Origin: an uncultured Synergistales bacterium
GTDB lineage: Bacteria; Synergistota; Synergistia; Synergistales; Aminobacteriaceae
NCBI GenBank assembly: GCA_905233645.1
Contig: CAJODZ010000014.1
Coordinates: 1 to 36,349 of the forward strand
Length of the DNA: 36,349 nt
Reading direction: 5' to 3'
The notes below the pieces were generated by a model, which saw nothing but the letters and a program-made list of their open reading frames with translations, was not told where the DNA came from and made no database searches. Positions 1-8,632 of the stretch are shown here, in pieces (position 1 is the stretch's first letter; each line of letters begins with the position of its first letter). The position numbers and the translations under genes are program-made.

Positions 1-135
1 GGCTATGTAATTGATTATATTCCGATGCCGTTTTCGTTAATTGATTTGCATTTTAATTTAGCTGACGTTGAAATTGCTCTTGGTGCGCTTGGAGTGTTAA
101 TATACATACCCGAAATAATTAGGGAGGCGTTTTTA
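1..135 (+). CDS. lspA: Signal peptidase II, C-terminal end (partial)
   Basis: The window opens inside a frame reading GYVIDYIP, then FNLADVEIALGALGVLIYI. This matches the end of lipoprotein signal peptidase LspA, the membrane aspartyl protease that cleaves prolipoprotein signal peptides. FNLAD carries the second catalytic Asp of the family; the first (in the NLIDR-type motif) would lie left of the window. The hydrophobic stretch after FNLAD is the last transmembrane helix. No stop codon follows: the frame runs straight into the glycosyltransferase. Dropping one T from the T5 run near 130-134 would create TAG overlapping the GTG at 136, the usual way two tightly linked genes abut. Identification is fairly secure; where the protein ends is not. 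Confidence 0.7.
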
Positions 136-1302
136 GTGGCACAAGATAAAATTAAAGTGCATTACGCGTTAGTTGAGGGTTTTACTGGAATAGCTGTTTA
201 CACGAACGAGATAGCAAGACGAATGACAAAATTTGATGACTTAGACGGTTGCAGTTGGACAAACAAGAATTTAAAAAATTTATTTGATTTTCCAGTAAAG
301 TTATCGCGATTTAATACGAAGTTTGCTTATAATTTCGGAGTTGATTCTCTCTCTAAACGTGTTGCGAAATTATTAAGAAAGCTATTTATACCCAAATCTT
401 TAAGCTACAACTTTTTCACCGGCGATTATGAAAGTGATGTTTTTATATTTTTCGGTAATAGAGCACCAGCGCAACCAATCAAGGGAAAAATAATTACAGT
501 TATTCATGACATCATGGCCGCAATTTTGCCTAACGGTAACGGCGACGGGGAAGAGTGGGCAGATATTTTTTCACAGAATGTCAAAGACGCTGTGAAAATT
601 TCAGACAAAATTATAACCGTCTCAGAATATTCCAAGCAGGACATAATAAAATTTACCGATGTCGCTCCTGACAAAATCGAAATTGTTTACAGTGCAGCAG
701 AAACAGAAAGATTTAATCCGAAAAATATATCAAACTCAGAACTTGAACGTGTGCGTAACAAATATAATTTGCCTGAAAAATATATTTTGTACGTTGGAGA
801 TTGCAGGCCGCGTAAAAATGTTGAAAGCCTCGTGAAAGCATATTCGCTATTACATGAGAACTTACGCGAAAAATATAAACTCGTTATTACAAATCCGTCA
901 GACAGCGTTAAAAGTGTCATTCATGAGAAAAATTTGGATAACAGCGCGTATTTTGTAAATAAATTTCCAGAAGAGGACAAGCCCGCGTTATTTCAAATGG
1001 CTGATTTATTTGCGTGGCTTTCATTTTACGAGGGATTTGGGACACCTGTTCTTGAGGCAATGGCTTCCGGCGTACCTGTTGTAAGTTCAAACAGAACGTC
1101 AATGCCCGAAGTTTGTGGCAACGCAGCAGTTATGATAAATCCCGATAATGTTCAAGAAATTGCAGACGCTATTGAAAAAGTTTTAACCGATGAAAATTTA
1201 CGCGCTGATTTAATTGCAAAGGGCTACGAAAATATTAAGCGTTTTTCATGGGAAAAATCAGCTCAAAAATTGCACGATGTTATTTTAGAGGTTGCGGGAT
1301 AA
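136..1302 (+). CDS. GT4-family glycosyltransferase
   Basis: A cytoplasmic GT-B fold glycosyltransferase of group 1 (GT4), probably using a nucleotide sugar for surface polysaccharide or glycolipid assembly. The N-terminal acceptor domain starts at KIKVHYALVEGFTGIAVYTNEI. The donor domain shows YILYVGDCRPRKNVESL, then FYEGFGTPVLEAMASGVPVV with the E-x7-E nucleotide-sugar motif, then SMPEVCGNAAVMINP. The start is taken as GTG at 136 because AGGGAGG lies at 121-127 with 8 nt spacing and homology to glycosyltransferases begins just after it. The frame is open upstream into lspA, so an LspA-GT4 fusion is formally possible. The acceptor sugar cannot be read from sequence. Confidence 0.85.
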   Translation: MAQDKIKVHYALVEGFTGIAVYTNEIARRMTKFDDLDGCSWTNKNLKNLFDFPVKLSRFNTKFAYNFGVDSLSKRVAKLLRKLFIPKSLSYNFFTGDYESDVFIFFGNRAPAQPIKGKIITVIHDIMAAILPNGNGDGEEWADIFSQNVKDAVKISDKIITVSEYSKQDIIKFTDVAPDKIEIVYSAAETERFNPKNISNSELERVRNKYNLPEKYILYVGDCRPRKNVESLVKAYSLLHENLREKYKLVITNPSDSVKSVIHEKNLDNSAYFVNKFPEEDKPALFQMADLFAWLSFYEGFGTPVLEAMASGVPVVSSNRTSMPEVCGNAAVMINPDNVQEIADAIEKVLTDENLRADLIAKGYENIKRFSWEKSAQKLHDVILEVAG

Positions 1303-1365
1303 TAAATTTTAAAATTTTCTCGTGCTATCATGAACACAGATTTAAAGCACAAAGGAGAAGTAATC

Positions 1366-1620
1366 ATGACATTTGAAATCGAGCCTAATAGAATTTTTAA
1401 TAAAGATGCAGACGGTAAAGTCATTGCTGAAATAACATTCCCCGAAGTTTCGTCCGGCGTTTTTGTAATCGACCACACTTTTGTTGACGATAGCTTAAGA
1501 GGTCAGGGCGTAGCGTCAAAATTAGTTCAAGCGGCTGTCGATGAGATTAAAAATAAGGGCGGCCAGGTAAAAGCTACTTGTTCATACGCTAAACAATGGC
1601 TTGAAAAACACGGGCTGTAA
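1366..1620 (+). CDS. Small GNAT-family N-acetyltransferase (YjdJ-like)
   Basis: An 84-residue single-domain protein of the small GNAT group (COG2388-like). The acetyl-CoA loop appears as DDSLRGQGVASKLVQAAVDE, the family's R/Q-x-x-G-x-G/A pattern, followed by KVKATCSYAKQWLEKH-type sequence (here GGQVKATCSYAKQWLEKH) that closes the fold. The start is ATG 1366, with AAAGGAG at 1351-1357. An in-frame ATG at 1330 has no ribosome binding site and precedes that Shine-Dalgarno sequence. The substrate is unknown; relatives are general stress or housekeeping proteins of unclear target. It lies 63 nt after the glycosyltransferase in the same direction. Confidence 0.8.
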   Translation: MTFEIEPNRIFNKDADGKVIAEITFPEVSSGVFVIDHTFVDDSLRGQGVASKLVQAAVDEIKNKGGQVKATCSYAKQWLEKHGL

Positions 1621-1682
1621 TAATAATTTGCGCTATGACTTAAAATTAGTTCGTGTAGATTTTTTGAGGGGAGTTTTTAATT

Positions 1683-2573
1683 TTGATTTACCGTGAACTT
1701 GGAAAAACGGGACTTAAAATTAGTGAGATAGGTTTAGGCTGTGAAGGCATGACCGAAGATAATTACGGCATGGCCAAAAAATTTTTTGACTTAGCTGAAA
1801 GTTACGGAGCAAATTATTTTGATTTATACAGCCCAAATCCTTATTTACGCGAAGCAATAGGTAAAGCTTTAAAAAATCGGCGCGATAAATTTTTTGTTCA
1901 ATCACATTTGTGTTCAGTCTGGAAAAATAATCAGTATTTGCGTTCGAGAGATTTAAACGATACTAAAACAGCCTTTGAAAATTCTTTAAAATTGCTTGAC
2001 ACTGATTATATCGATGTCGGCATGATTCATTATTGCGACGCTTTGAGCGATTTAGACGAGATTATTAACAACGGAATTTTAAATTACGCTCAAGAATTAA
2101 AAACATCCGGCAAAATTCGTTTTATCGGGCTGAGTTCGCATAATCCTGAAGTAGCTTTGAAAGCTGTTGAGCAAAATTTAATCGAAGTCTTAATGTTCAG
2201 CGTAAATCCTTGTTATGACATGATGCCGGCTGATGAGGACGTAGAACAATTATTTAAACCAGAAAATTACGCGGCCGGTTTCGTAAATATGAACCCTGAA
2301 CGCCAAAAATTATATGAGTTATGTCAAACTAAAGGCGTTGGGATTACTGTCATGAAATGTTTTGGCGGCGGAGATTTGTTAAACGCTAAATTATCTCCTG
2401 CAAAAGCTGCGCTCACTGTCAATCAATGCATAAGCTACGCTTTAAGCCGTCCCGCTGTTGCAAGTGTTATGGCCGGTGCGCATTCTGTTGAAGAATTAAA
2501 AAGTTGCTTTGAATTTGAAAAACCAAAAATCAAAAGATTACGCACCCGCGTTAGCGTCATTCCCCAAAATTAG
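1683..2573 (+). pseudogene. Aldo/keto reductase with ferredoxin domain, N-terminal part before a frameshift
   Basis: TIM-barrel part of the aldo/keto reductase family that carries a C-terminal 2x[4Fe-4S] domain. It opens MIYRELGKTGLKISEIGLGCEGM from a TTG start with GAGGGGAG 9 nt upstream. FDLYSPNPYLREAIGKAL and KFFVQSHL replace the standard Tyr and Lys of the catalytic tetrad, which appears normal for this ferredoxin-linked subfamily. The barrel ends near SRPAVASVMAGAHSVEELK. The frame then leaves the family pattern after FEFEK and stops 13 codons later. The expected continuation, including all cluster cysteines, is intact in the +1 frame. It is a broken gene, a recoded gene or a sequencing error. 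The reaction is unknown; a redox role with ferredoxin is inferred. Confidence 0.75.
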
Positions 2574-2826
2574 CTGGAGCGGTCATTGTATGTATTGCAC
2601 TCATTGTGAGCCGTGTCCTGTAAAAATTGATATCGCGTCCGTAACAAAGTTTTTAAATTTGGCTCAGGCTCAATCAAAAATTCCTGAAACAGTTTTCGAG
2701 CATTACAAATTACTTGAAAAGCATGGCAGCGATTGTATTAAATGCGGTGCGTGCGAAAAGCGTTGTCCGTTCGGAGTTAAGATACGTGAAAATATGAAAG
2801 CCGCTGAAAAAATGTTCGGGTTTTAA
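2520..2826 (+). pseudogene. Ferredoxin-like C-terminal part of the frameshifted aldo/keto reductase
   Basis: This stretch continues the preceding protein in the +1 frame: SKDYAPALASFPKISWSGHCMYC and onward. It holds two cysteine clusters, CMYCTHCEPCP (CxxCxxCxxxCP) and CIKCGACEKRCP (the same spacing), typical of a 2[4Fe-4S] ferredoxin domain, and ends EKMFGF. The only start codon available for independent translation is a TTG at 2509 with no Shine-Dalgarno sequence, so it is unlikely to be its own gene. The junction lies in an A-rich stretch (A5 at 2518-2522, A5 at 2525-2529). One extra base there explains the break. Every conserved residue after the shift is preserved, so the break is recent, recoded or artefactual. 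Confidence 0.7.
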
Positions 2827-2844
2827 AAATTTTAAAACGCTTTG

Positions 2845-3034
2845 TTATAATAAATTTGATTTTGAAACAGTCTCTTAGAATTTACGAGAGGCTGTTATTT
2901 TTGCAACTACGTTTACCACTACAAAAAAGCTTTTGAAAATTTAACCGCCGCATAATTTTTAAGCATATCGATTTTTAAACAAAGTGTTAAATTTTTTTAG
3001 GCGTGTTTTAAAATATTTTTTAAGCGCGTTAGCT
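2845..3034 (+). repeat. Terminator-linked intergenic repeat, copy A
   Basis: First of three related intergenic copies (others 20339-20500 and 34601-34800). Order: a TATAAT-containing lead-in (2846-2851), a 10-bp hairpin opening ACAGTCTC and closing GAGAGGCTGT (2867-2895) followed by T-rich sequence, the invariant block CTACGTTTACCACTAC, a variable A/T stretch with CCGCATA and GCATATCGA, then AACAAAGTGTTAAAT-like sequence and AGGCGTGTT. Copies A and C match through a further GCGTTAGCT-like segment. It sits 20-40 nt after the aldo/keto reductase stop. Function unknown; the hairpin should act as a terminator. Confidence 0.8.
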
Positions 3035-3050
3035 TTAAATTTAAAAAATA

Positions 3051-3100
3051 CCCTCGCCGAGAATTTTTAATTTAATCTCATTAAGCGAGGGTTTTTGTTT
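3051..3100 (-). terminator. Terminator of the ruvX operon (bidirectional hairpin)
   Basis: CCCTCGC (3051-3057) pairs perfectly with GCGAGGG (3085-3091). On the minus strand it follows the ruvX stop and is trailed by TATTTTTT. On the plus strand it is trailed by TTTTTG. Confidence 0.75.
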
Positions 3101-3102
3101 TT

Positions 3103-3513
3103 TTAATTTCGATTGTATTCAAGCCAACTCTCTAAAATCAAAACAGCCGCAATTTTGTCAACATGTTTGCGGCGCGATTTACGTGATACATCGGCTGAAA
3201 TTAAAACATTTTGCGCAATAACAGTCGTAAAGCGTTCGTCCCACGTTAAAAATTTTTTATCAGGATACGACTTTTCTAACGCGGCCATGACTTTTTTAAC
3301 GTTATCACATGCTTCACCGTGCGTCCCGTCCGTTCGTACAGGCAGGCCGATTAAAATAATTTCAGGGTCATACTTTTTCACGCAGTCATCAAAATTTTTT
3401 AGCCAGGTCTCAATTTGCCAAACTCCTAAGCCTTGAGCAATGACCCTGTTAAAATCGCTTATCGCCGCACCAACACGTACACTCCCGATATCAAGCGCAA
3501 GTACTCTACTCAT
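3103..3513 (-). CDS. ruvX: Holliday junction resolvase-like protein RuvX/YqgF
   Basis: RNase H-fold protein of the YqgF family, implicated in 16S rRNA 5'-end maturation and classed as a putative Holliday junction resolvase. Residues MSRVLALDIGSVRVGAAISD give the first acidic strand (D-x-G-x-x-R-x-G). IILIGLPVRTDGTHG is the second conserved block and WDERFTTVIAQ supplies the D-E-R-x-(S/T)-T motif. The length, 136 aa, is normal. The start overlaps the end of alaS by 8 nt, so translation is probably coupled. The alaS-ruvX pairing is widespread in bacteria. Confidence 0.92.
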   Translation of the reverse strand: MSRVLALDIGSVRVGAAISDFNRVIAQGLGVWQIETWLKNFDDCVKKYDPEIILIGLPVRTDGTHGEACDNVKKVMAALEKSYPDKKFLTWDERFTTVIAQNVLISADVSRKSRRKHVDKIAAVLILESWLEYNRN

Positions 3514-6145
3514 TGACGCTGTTTATAATTTTGCGGATATGTTTTAATGCCAAATCTAATTTATCACCGTCGCGGCCTCCGCCTTGAGCAGTGTTTTTAC
3601 GTCCGCCGCCCTTGCCTCCTAAAATTACGCAAGCTTCTTTAACAAGTTTGCCCGCGTCAATTCCTTTAGCAACGGCTTTTTCGTTAGCCATAATTACGAG
3701 CTGACAGGCTTTTTCAGAATTTAACGACGCTAAAATTACAACACTTGCTTCAGCGTTTGCACGAGCTTTATCTCCGATTTCGCGTAAAGTGTCGGGTTTA
3801 ACGTCCGGAAAAATTCCAGTTTGAACAGCGACACCGTTAATATCTTCGTGTTCTAAAAATTTCGAGGCGTTTTCGAGAACTTGTTTTAATTTTGTTGCTT
3901 GAATTTCTGATTTAATCGCTTTTAATTCATTAACCAACGAGCGAGCTTTATCCTGTAAATTTTCCTCGTCAGTCGATAATAAAGCAGTCATTGAATTTCT
4001 CAAGCTGAATAATTTTTGCAATAACTCTATTACAGTCAAACCGGTGCACGCTAAAATTCTCCGCGTCCCTGAACCAATACTCTCTTCACGCAAAATTTTA
4101 AATGCTCCGATATCGCCCGTCCGTTCAACATGCAAACCGCCGCACAATTCCATTGAAAAGCCCGGAACTTCAACAACACGCACAATCTCACCGTACTTCT
4201 CTTCAAATAAAGCCTTCGCGCCTAAATTATTTGCCTCTTCACGAGTATATTCTTTAATTTTTAATTCGGTGTTAGCTAAAATTTGCGCGTTAATCATCTT
4301 TTCGGCCTGTGCAATTTCATCATCTGTAACTGGCGAATGATGTGTAAAGTCAAATCTTAAAAACTCATCACTAACCAACGAGCCGGCTTGACGAACATGA
4401 CGACCTAAAATTTCGCCTAACGCTTCATGTAATAAATGTGTTGCTGTGTGGTTGCGTCTGATTGCTTTTCTGCGTTCGTTATCGACTTCACATTCAGCTA
4501 AATCATTTAAATTTATTTCGCCGGAATTTTCTAACTTGGCCAAGTGAGTAATAATATTTCCATGCGGAATGGTATTTGTGATTTTTACAACTAAGCCGTT
4601 AATTTTCATAATTCCAGTGTCGCCGACTTCGCCTCCGCGTTCAGCGTAAAACGGTGTTTTGTCGAGAACGATTTCAAATTCGCAATTACCTGAAATTTTT
4701 TCGACGCGGCCTTCTGAATTTAACAAAGCTAAAATTTTCCCGTAATCGTTAGATTTTTCGTAACCTGTAAATTGTGTTTTGCCGAACTCGTTTTCAATCT
4801 CATTATAAACATCACCGGCCAACGCGCTTTTTTTCTGTTTACTTGATGAACGGGCGCGTTCTCTTTGATTTTCCATGCACGTTTTAAAACCGGCCTCATC
4901 GATTTTTAAATTTTGCTCTTCGGCCATTTCGCGTGTTAATTCAGGTGGAAAACCGAACGTGTCATAAAGTGTAAAAATTATTTCGCCTGGAATTAAATCA
5001 GAATTTGCGGCTTTGATTTTTGCACATTCGCTTTCAAATAATTCTGTGCCTTGCCGTAAAGTGTTGTTAAATTTTTCCTCTTCGACATTGATAATATTTT
5101 CGATAACCGGCCTTTGCGTGATTAACTCTTTGTACGTTCCGCCCATAATTTTTATTAAGACCGGCAAATATTCGCACAAGAAATTTTTTTCAAAGCCTAA
5201 TAATTTCCCAAAACGTACAGCGCGTCTTAATAGTCTTCTTAAAACATAGCCAGGCCCGTCGTTTGAAGGTAATACGCCGTCGGCTAACATGAATGCTACT
5301 GCTCTAACATGGTCAGCTATAACGCGTGCGGCCATATCGTTTTTAGCATCAGCACCGTATGTAATTCCGGCTTTATCGCAAGTTAATTTAATCAGCGGCG
5401 TAAATAAATCAGTTTCGTAATCCGTGTCAACGTTTTGAATTACGCTTGTTAAACGTTCTAAGCCCATGCCTGTATCAATATTTTTATGGGGCAATAATGG
5501 CAAGCTTCCGTCTTTTTGGCGGTCGAACTGTGTAAATACTAAGTTCCAAATTTCCATATACCTGTCACAATCGCAGCCAACTCCGCACGTTGATTTACCG
5601 CAGGAATATTTTTCGCCTCTGTCATAATAAATTTCTGAACAAGGGCCGCAAGGTCCAGTCTCTCCCATAAACCAATAATTTTCGTCCTGGCCAAATCTAA
5701 AAATTTTGTCATCGGGTAAACCAACATCATTATGCCAAACGTTATAAGCTTCTTCATCGTCTTTATAAATCGTTGCGTATAATCTGGAAGGGTCAAGCTC
5801 AATTACTTGCGTTAAAAATTCCCATGCCCACGTTATAGCCTCGTGCTTAAAATAACTTCCCCATGAAAAATTGCCTAACATTTCAAAAAATGTATGGTGT
5901 CTTGCTGTTCTTCCGACGTTTTCAATATCATTCGTGCGGACGCATTTTTGACTGGTTACGACGCGCGGATATTCAGGTTCTTTAATTCCCAAGTAATAAG
6001 GCTTTAACGGGACCATTCCTGCAATCGTAAATAATAATGACGGGTCATCAGGCACTAATGAAAAACTTTCTAAATGTTTTGCGCCTTTGCTTTCCCAAAA
6101 TTTTATAAATAAATCTCTAATTTCGTTCGATGTTAAATATTTCAT
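3506..6145 (-). CDS. alaS: Alanyl-tRNA synthetase
   Basis: Full-length (879 aa) class II alanyl-tRNA synthetase, which charges tRNA-Ala and edits Ser/Gly mischarging. It begins MKYLTSNEIRDLFIKFWESKGAKHLESFSLVP and includes the catalytic-core motif HHTFFEMLGNFSWGSYFK. The editing domain holds HTATHLLHEALG and, downstream, MELCGGLHVERTGDIG, which supply the zinc-binding His and Cys residues. The C-Ala domain ends GGKGGGRKNTAQGGG, the usual glycine-rich signature. AGGAG lies upstream of ATG 6145, inside the 9-nt gap after the slipin gene. Nothing in the sequence suggests damage. Confidence 0.97.
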   Translation of the reverse strand: MKYLTSNEIRDLFIKFWESKGAKHLESFSLVPDDPSLLFTIAGMVPLKPYYLGIKEPEYPRVVTSQKCVRTNDIENVGRTARHHTFFEMLGNFSWGSYFKHEAITWAWEFLTQVIELDPSRLYATIYKDDEEAYNVWHNDVGLPDDKIFRFGQDENYWFMGETGPCGPCSEIYYDRGEKYSCGKSTCGVGCDCDRYMEIWNLVFTQFDRQKDGSLPLLPHKNIDTGMGLERLTSVIQNVDTDYETDLFTPLIKLTCDKAGITYGADAKNDMAARVIADHVRAVAFMLADGVLPSNDGPGYVLRRLLRRAVRFGKLLGFEKNFLCEYLPVLIKIMGGTYKELITQRPVIENIINVEEEKFNNTLRQGTELFESECAKIKAANSDLIPGEIIFTLYDTFGFPPELTREMAEEQNLKIDEAGFKTCMENQRERARSSSKQKKSALAGDVYNEIENEFGKTQFTGYEKSNDYGKILALLNSEGRVEKISGNCEFEIVLDKTPFYAERGGEVGDTGIMKINGLVVKITNTIPHGNIITHLAKLENSGEINLNDLAECEVDNERRKAIRRNHTATHLLHEALGEILGRHVRQAGSLVSDEFLRFDFTHHSPVTDDEIAQAEKMINAQILANTELKIKEYTREEANNLGAKALFEEKYGEIVRVVEVPGFSMELCGGLHVERTGDIGAFKILREESIGSGTRRILACTGLTVIELLQKLFSLRNSMTALLSTDEENLQDKARSLVNELKAIKSEIQATKLKQVLENASKFLEHEDINGVAVQTGIFPDVKPDTLREIGDKARANAEASVVILASLNSEKACQLVIMANEKAVAKGIDAGKLVKEACVILGGKGGGRKNTAQGGGRDGDKLDLALKHIRKIINSVNE

Positions 6146-6154
6146 GTTGTTTAA

Positions 6155-6958
6155 TTATTCTCCTGATTTATTTTTGCTGGCAAGATTTTTTAAGAACGGC
6201 TGAATTAAATCAACTGGTAACGGGAAAAATGTCGTTGTATTTCTTTCGCCTGAAATTTCTCTGATAGTCTGCAAATATCTTAACTGCAAAGTTACCGGTG
6301 AAACTTCCATCGCTTTTGCTGCTTCTGATAATTTTGCCGCCGCTTGTAATTCTCCTTCAGCTGAAATAATTTTTGCACGGCGTTCGCGTTCTGCTTCAGC
6401 TTGTTTAGCCATAGCGCGCTTCATTTCGTCGGGTAATTCAAGCTCTTTGACTTCAACGGCACTAACTTTAATGCCCCAAGGGTCTGTACGCTCGTCGATA
6501 ATTTTTTGCAGTTCCTGATTTATTTTTTCGCGCGAAGATAAAACTTCATCAAGTTCAACTGAACCAACAACAGAGCGCAAAGTTGTTTGAGCTAACTGGC
6601 TGGTAGCTACAACATAATTTTCAACTTCAACAACTGACTTCGCCGGCTCTAAAACTCTGAAATAGACAACGGCATTAACTTTTATAGCGACGTTATCTTT
6701 TGTAATGACTTCTTGAACGGGAACGTCCAGCGTTAAAATTCTTAAATCAACCGTTACGGCTCTGTCGATAAAAGGTACTATGAAAACAATTCCAGGCCCG
6801 CGAGTTCCGACTAAACGTCCTAAACGGAATAACACTATACGGCGGTATTCGGGAACAATTTTTACAGCTTTAGAAAATAAAAGATAAATCACAAATAACG
6901 CTATAAAAATACTTCCTAAGCTTGAGATAAAAACATCAGGATTTAATAAATCAGACAT
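6155..6958 (-). CDS. Slipin (SPFH/band 7/stomatin-like) membrane protein
   Basis: A 267-aa stomatin-family protein. One N-terminal membrane segment (about residues 10-30, [13 protein letters not shown]) is followed by the SPFH domain, with [22 protein letters not shown] and [21 protein letters not shown], both highly typical of slipins. An Ala/Glu-rich coiled-coil ([21 protein letters not shown]) follows. Slipins form membrane scaffolds and are often paired with an NfeD protease partner; none is present here. The GAGGAGTG ribosome site overlaps the end of acpS, and the gene is 9 nt from both neighbours, so it is part of the dnaJ-acpS-slipin-alaS-ruvX operon. Confidence 0.9.
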   Translation of the reverse strand: MSDLLNPDVFISSLGSIFIALFVIYLLFSKAVKIVPEYRRIVLFRLGRLVGTRGPGIVFIVPFIDRAVTVDLRILTLDVPVQEVITKDNVAIKVNAVVYFRVLEPAKSVVEVENYVVATSQLAQTTLRSVVGSVELDEVLSSREKINQELQKIIDERTDPWGIKVSAVEVKELELPDEMKRAMAKQAEAERERRAKIISAEGELQAAAKLSEAAKAMEVSPVTLQLRYLQTIREISGERNTTTFFPLPVDLIQPFLKNLASKNKSGE

Positions 6959-6967
6959 CTTTTTAAA

Positions 6968-7336
6968 TCACTCCTCAATTATCACTATTGCGCCAGCTAA
7001 ATCATTTTCGTGGGAAATAGAGACGCTAATTTTTTTATTAACAAATTCTTTCGCAAGTTCGTCATCGTTTAATTTTATAAAAGGTTTTTTCGTCGCGTTA
7101 TCGTGTGCAAGTGTAAAATTTTCACCCAACAATTTAGCCAACGACACTCCCGACGCTTTCATAAATGCTTCACGTGCCGCAAAACACGCCGCATAACTTT
7201 CAAAACGTCCCGATTTTTTAGAATTGCAGTAATTTATTTCGTCAATGCTAAAAACGCGCGTTAAAAAATTTTCATGCTCTATTGCTTTTGAAATTCTTTT
7301 TACGCTGCATAAATCAAAACCAACGCCTAAAATCAT
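6968..7336 (-). CDS. acpS: Holo-[acyl-carrier-protein] synthase
   Basis: AcpS transfers 4'-phosphopantetheine from CoA to the serine of apo-ACP, activating fatty-acid synthesis. MILGVGFDLCSVKRI contains the Mg-binding Asp of the G-x-D motif, FAAREAFMKASG the second signature (usually F-A-x-K-E-A; Arg here), and ISVSISHENDLAGAIVI the C-terminal strand. Its 122 aa are normal for the trimeric AcpS type. The start ATG at 7336 follows the dnaJ stop by only 15 nt and has no Shine-Dalgarno sequence, so translation may depend on re-initiation after dnaJ. Confidence 0.92.
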   Translation of the reverse strand: MILGVGFDLCSVKRISKAIEHENFLTRVFSIDEINYCNSKKSGRFESYAACFAAREAFMKASGVSLAKLLGENFTLAHDNATKKPFIKLNDDELAKEFVNKKISVSISHENDLAGAIVIIEE

Positions 7337-7351
7337 TTTTATAAAATCAAA

Positions 7352-8515
7352 TTATTTTTTGCCCGTGAAAAAGTTTTTAATATTTTCAAAAACACCGCCG
7401 GCATTATTATCATTTTCGTTGACGGGCGTCTTCATTTCTTCGGCAAGATTTTTAATTAAATCGCGCTGCTTATCTGTTAAAGTTTTTGGAACTTCTATAA
7501 AAACATGAGCAAATAAATCGCCTTTGACTTTTTCATTTCCAAGTTTGGGCATTCCTTGACCGCGTAATTTTAAAATTTCGCCTTGTGATGTTCCTGCTGG
7601 CACAGTAATTTTCTCAGTGTCGCCCAATAAATTTTTAATCTCGACTTCAGCACCTAAAACAGCCTGCGGATATGTCAAAATTAAACGTGTATGTAAATTA
7701 TCGCCGTCGCGTTCAAAATTACCCGTTTCGTCCGGCAAAACGTTCACAACTAAATATAAATTACCATTTTCGCCGCCGTTAATTCCTTCATCACCTTGAC
7801 CGGCTATTCTTAAACGTGTTCCTCTTAAAATTCCGGCTGGGATTTTTATATTTTTAATTTCGCGTTTAACTCTAATACGTCCTGTGCCGTCGCAGTTTAA
7901 ACATTTGTCTTTTATAAATTTTCCAGAACCATGACACTCAGGACATGTCGTAACCGTTATAAATTGTCCAAAGGCTGAACGTTGAGCTTGTCTGACTTGG
8001 CCAGTACCGTTACATGTTTTGCAAGTTTCAGGTGTTGCGCCGTCTTTAGCTCCTGTGCCGTTACAATCTTTACATTTTTCTTCGCGCATGATTTCAAAAT
8101 CACGAGTAACTCCAGTAGCGGCCTCAAGTAAACTAATATTGACGACCATTTCTAAATCAGCACCGTCAACTCTCGAACTATGAGAATGCGAATGTGATTG
8201 GCCGGAAAAATTAACGTTAAAGCCCCCGAAACCTCCGAAAATATCGCCGAAAATGTCATTTAAATTTATATCGCCAAAATTAAAACCGCCTGCCCCATTA
8301 TTTCCGACAGTTCCAAAATTATCATATTGGGCGCGTTTTTGGGCATCACTCAAAACAGAATAAGCGGCGTTAATCTTTTTAAATTTTTCTTCAGCTTCTT
8401 TATTTCCCGGATTTGCGTCTGGATGGTATTTGTGAGCTAATTTACGATATGACTTTTTAATCTCGTCTTGTGTTGCGTCGCGTTTGACCTCTAATAATTC
8501 GTACAAGTCCTCCAA
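7352..8515 (-). CDS. dnaJ: Chaperone DnaJ (type I Hsp40)
   Basis: Complete type I DnaJ co-chaperone. The J-domain has [13 protein letters not shown] (HPD motif), followed by a G/F-rich linker ([16 protein letters not shown], with an unusual Ser/His run SHSHSHSS). The zinc domain has four CxxCxGxG repeats ([32 protein letters not shown]), then the two beta client-binding domains. The start is taken as TTG 8515 ([10 protein letters not shown]), because GAGGTG lies 10 nt upstream and family homology begins there. The longer frame to 8569 adds 18 residues with no similarity. dnaK and grpE are not in the window; acpS follows at 15 nt. Confidence 0.95.
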   Translation of the reverse strand: MEDLYELLEVKRDATQDEIKKSYRKLAHKYHPDANPGNKEAEEKFKKINAAYSVLSDAQKRAQYDNFGTVGNNGAGGFNFGDINLNDIFGDIFGGFGGFNVNFSGQSHSHSHSSRVDGADLEMVVNISLLEAATGVTRDFEIMREEKCKDCNGTGAKDGATPETCKTCNGTGQVRQAQRSAFGQFITVTTCPECHGSGKFIKDKCLNCDGTGRIRVKREIKNIKIPAGILRGTRLRIAGQGDEGINGGENGNLYLVVNVLPDETGNFERDGDNLHTRLILTYPQAVLGAEVEIKNLLGDTEKITVPAGTSQGEILKLRGQGMPKLGNEKVKGDLFAHVFIEVPKTLTDKQRDLIKNLAEEMKTPVNENDNNAGGVFENIKNFFTGKK

Positions 8516-8560
8516 AACTTTAAAACACCTCTTTAAAAAATTTATTTTGAGAATTATAAA

Positions 8561-8590
8561 GCCCCCCATTAGAAAATAACCAGGAGGGCA
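8561..8590 (-). terminator. Hairpin between the coiled-coil gene and dnaJ
   Basis: On the minus strand GCCCTCC pairs with GGGGGGC (one G-U pair) and is followed by TTTATAATT. The U-tract is interrupted, so this may be a weak terminator or attenuator ahead of dnaJ. Confidence 0.45.
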
Positions 8591-8632
8591 AATTTTAAAA
8601 ACTTTTCGCTTACGAAATAATTTTGCTTAAAA

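Noticed and set aside
1330-1365. Earlier ATG for the GNAT protein
   Set aside because: It lies upstream of the clear AAAGGAG site that serves ATG 1366.
2845-3034. Insertion sequence or MITE
   Set aside because: No terminal inverted repeats or target duplications were found in any of the three copies, so it is left as a repeat of unknown type.
5539-5802. Extra protein inside alaS on the same strand
   Set aside because: Open frame in the shadow of alaS, with no ribosome site or homology.
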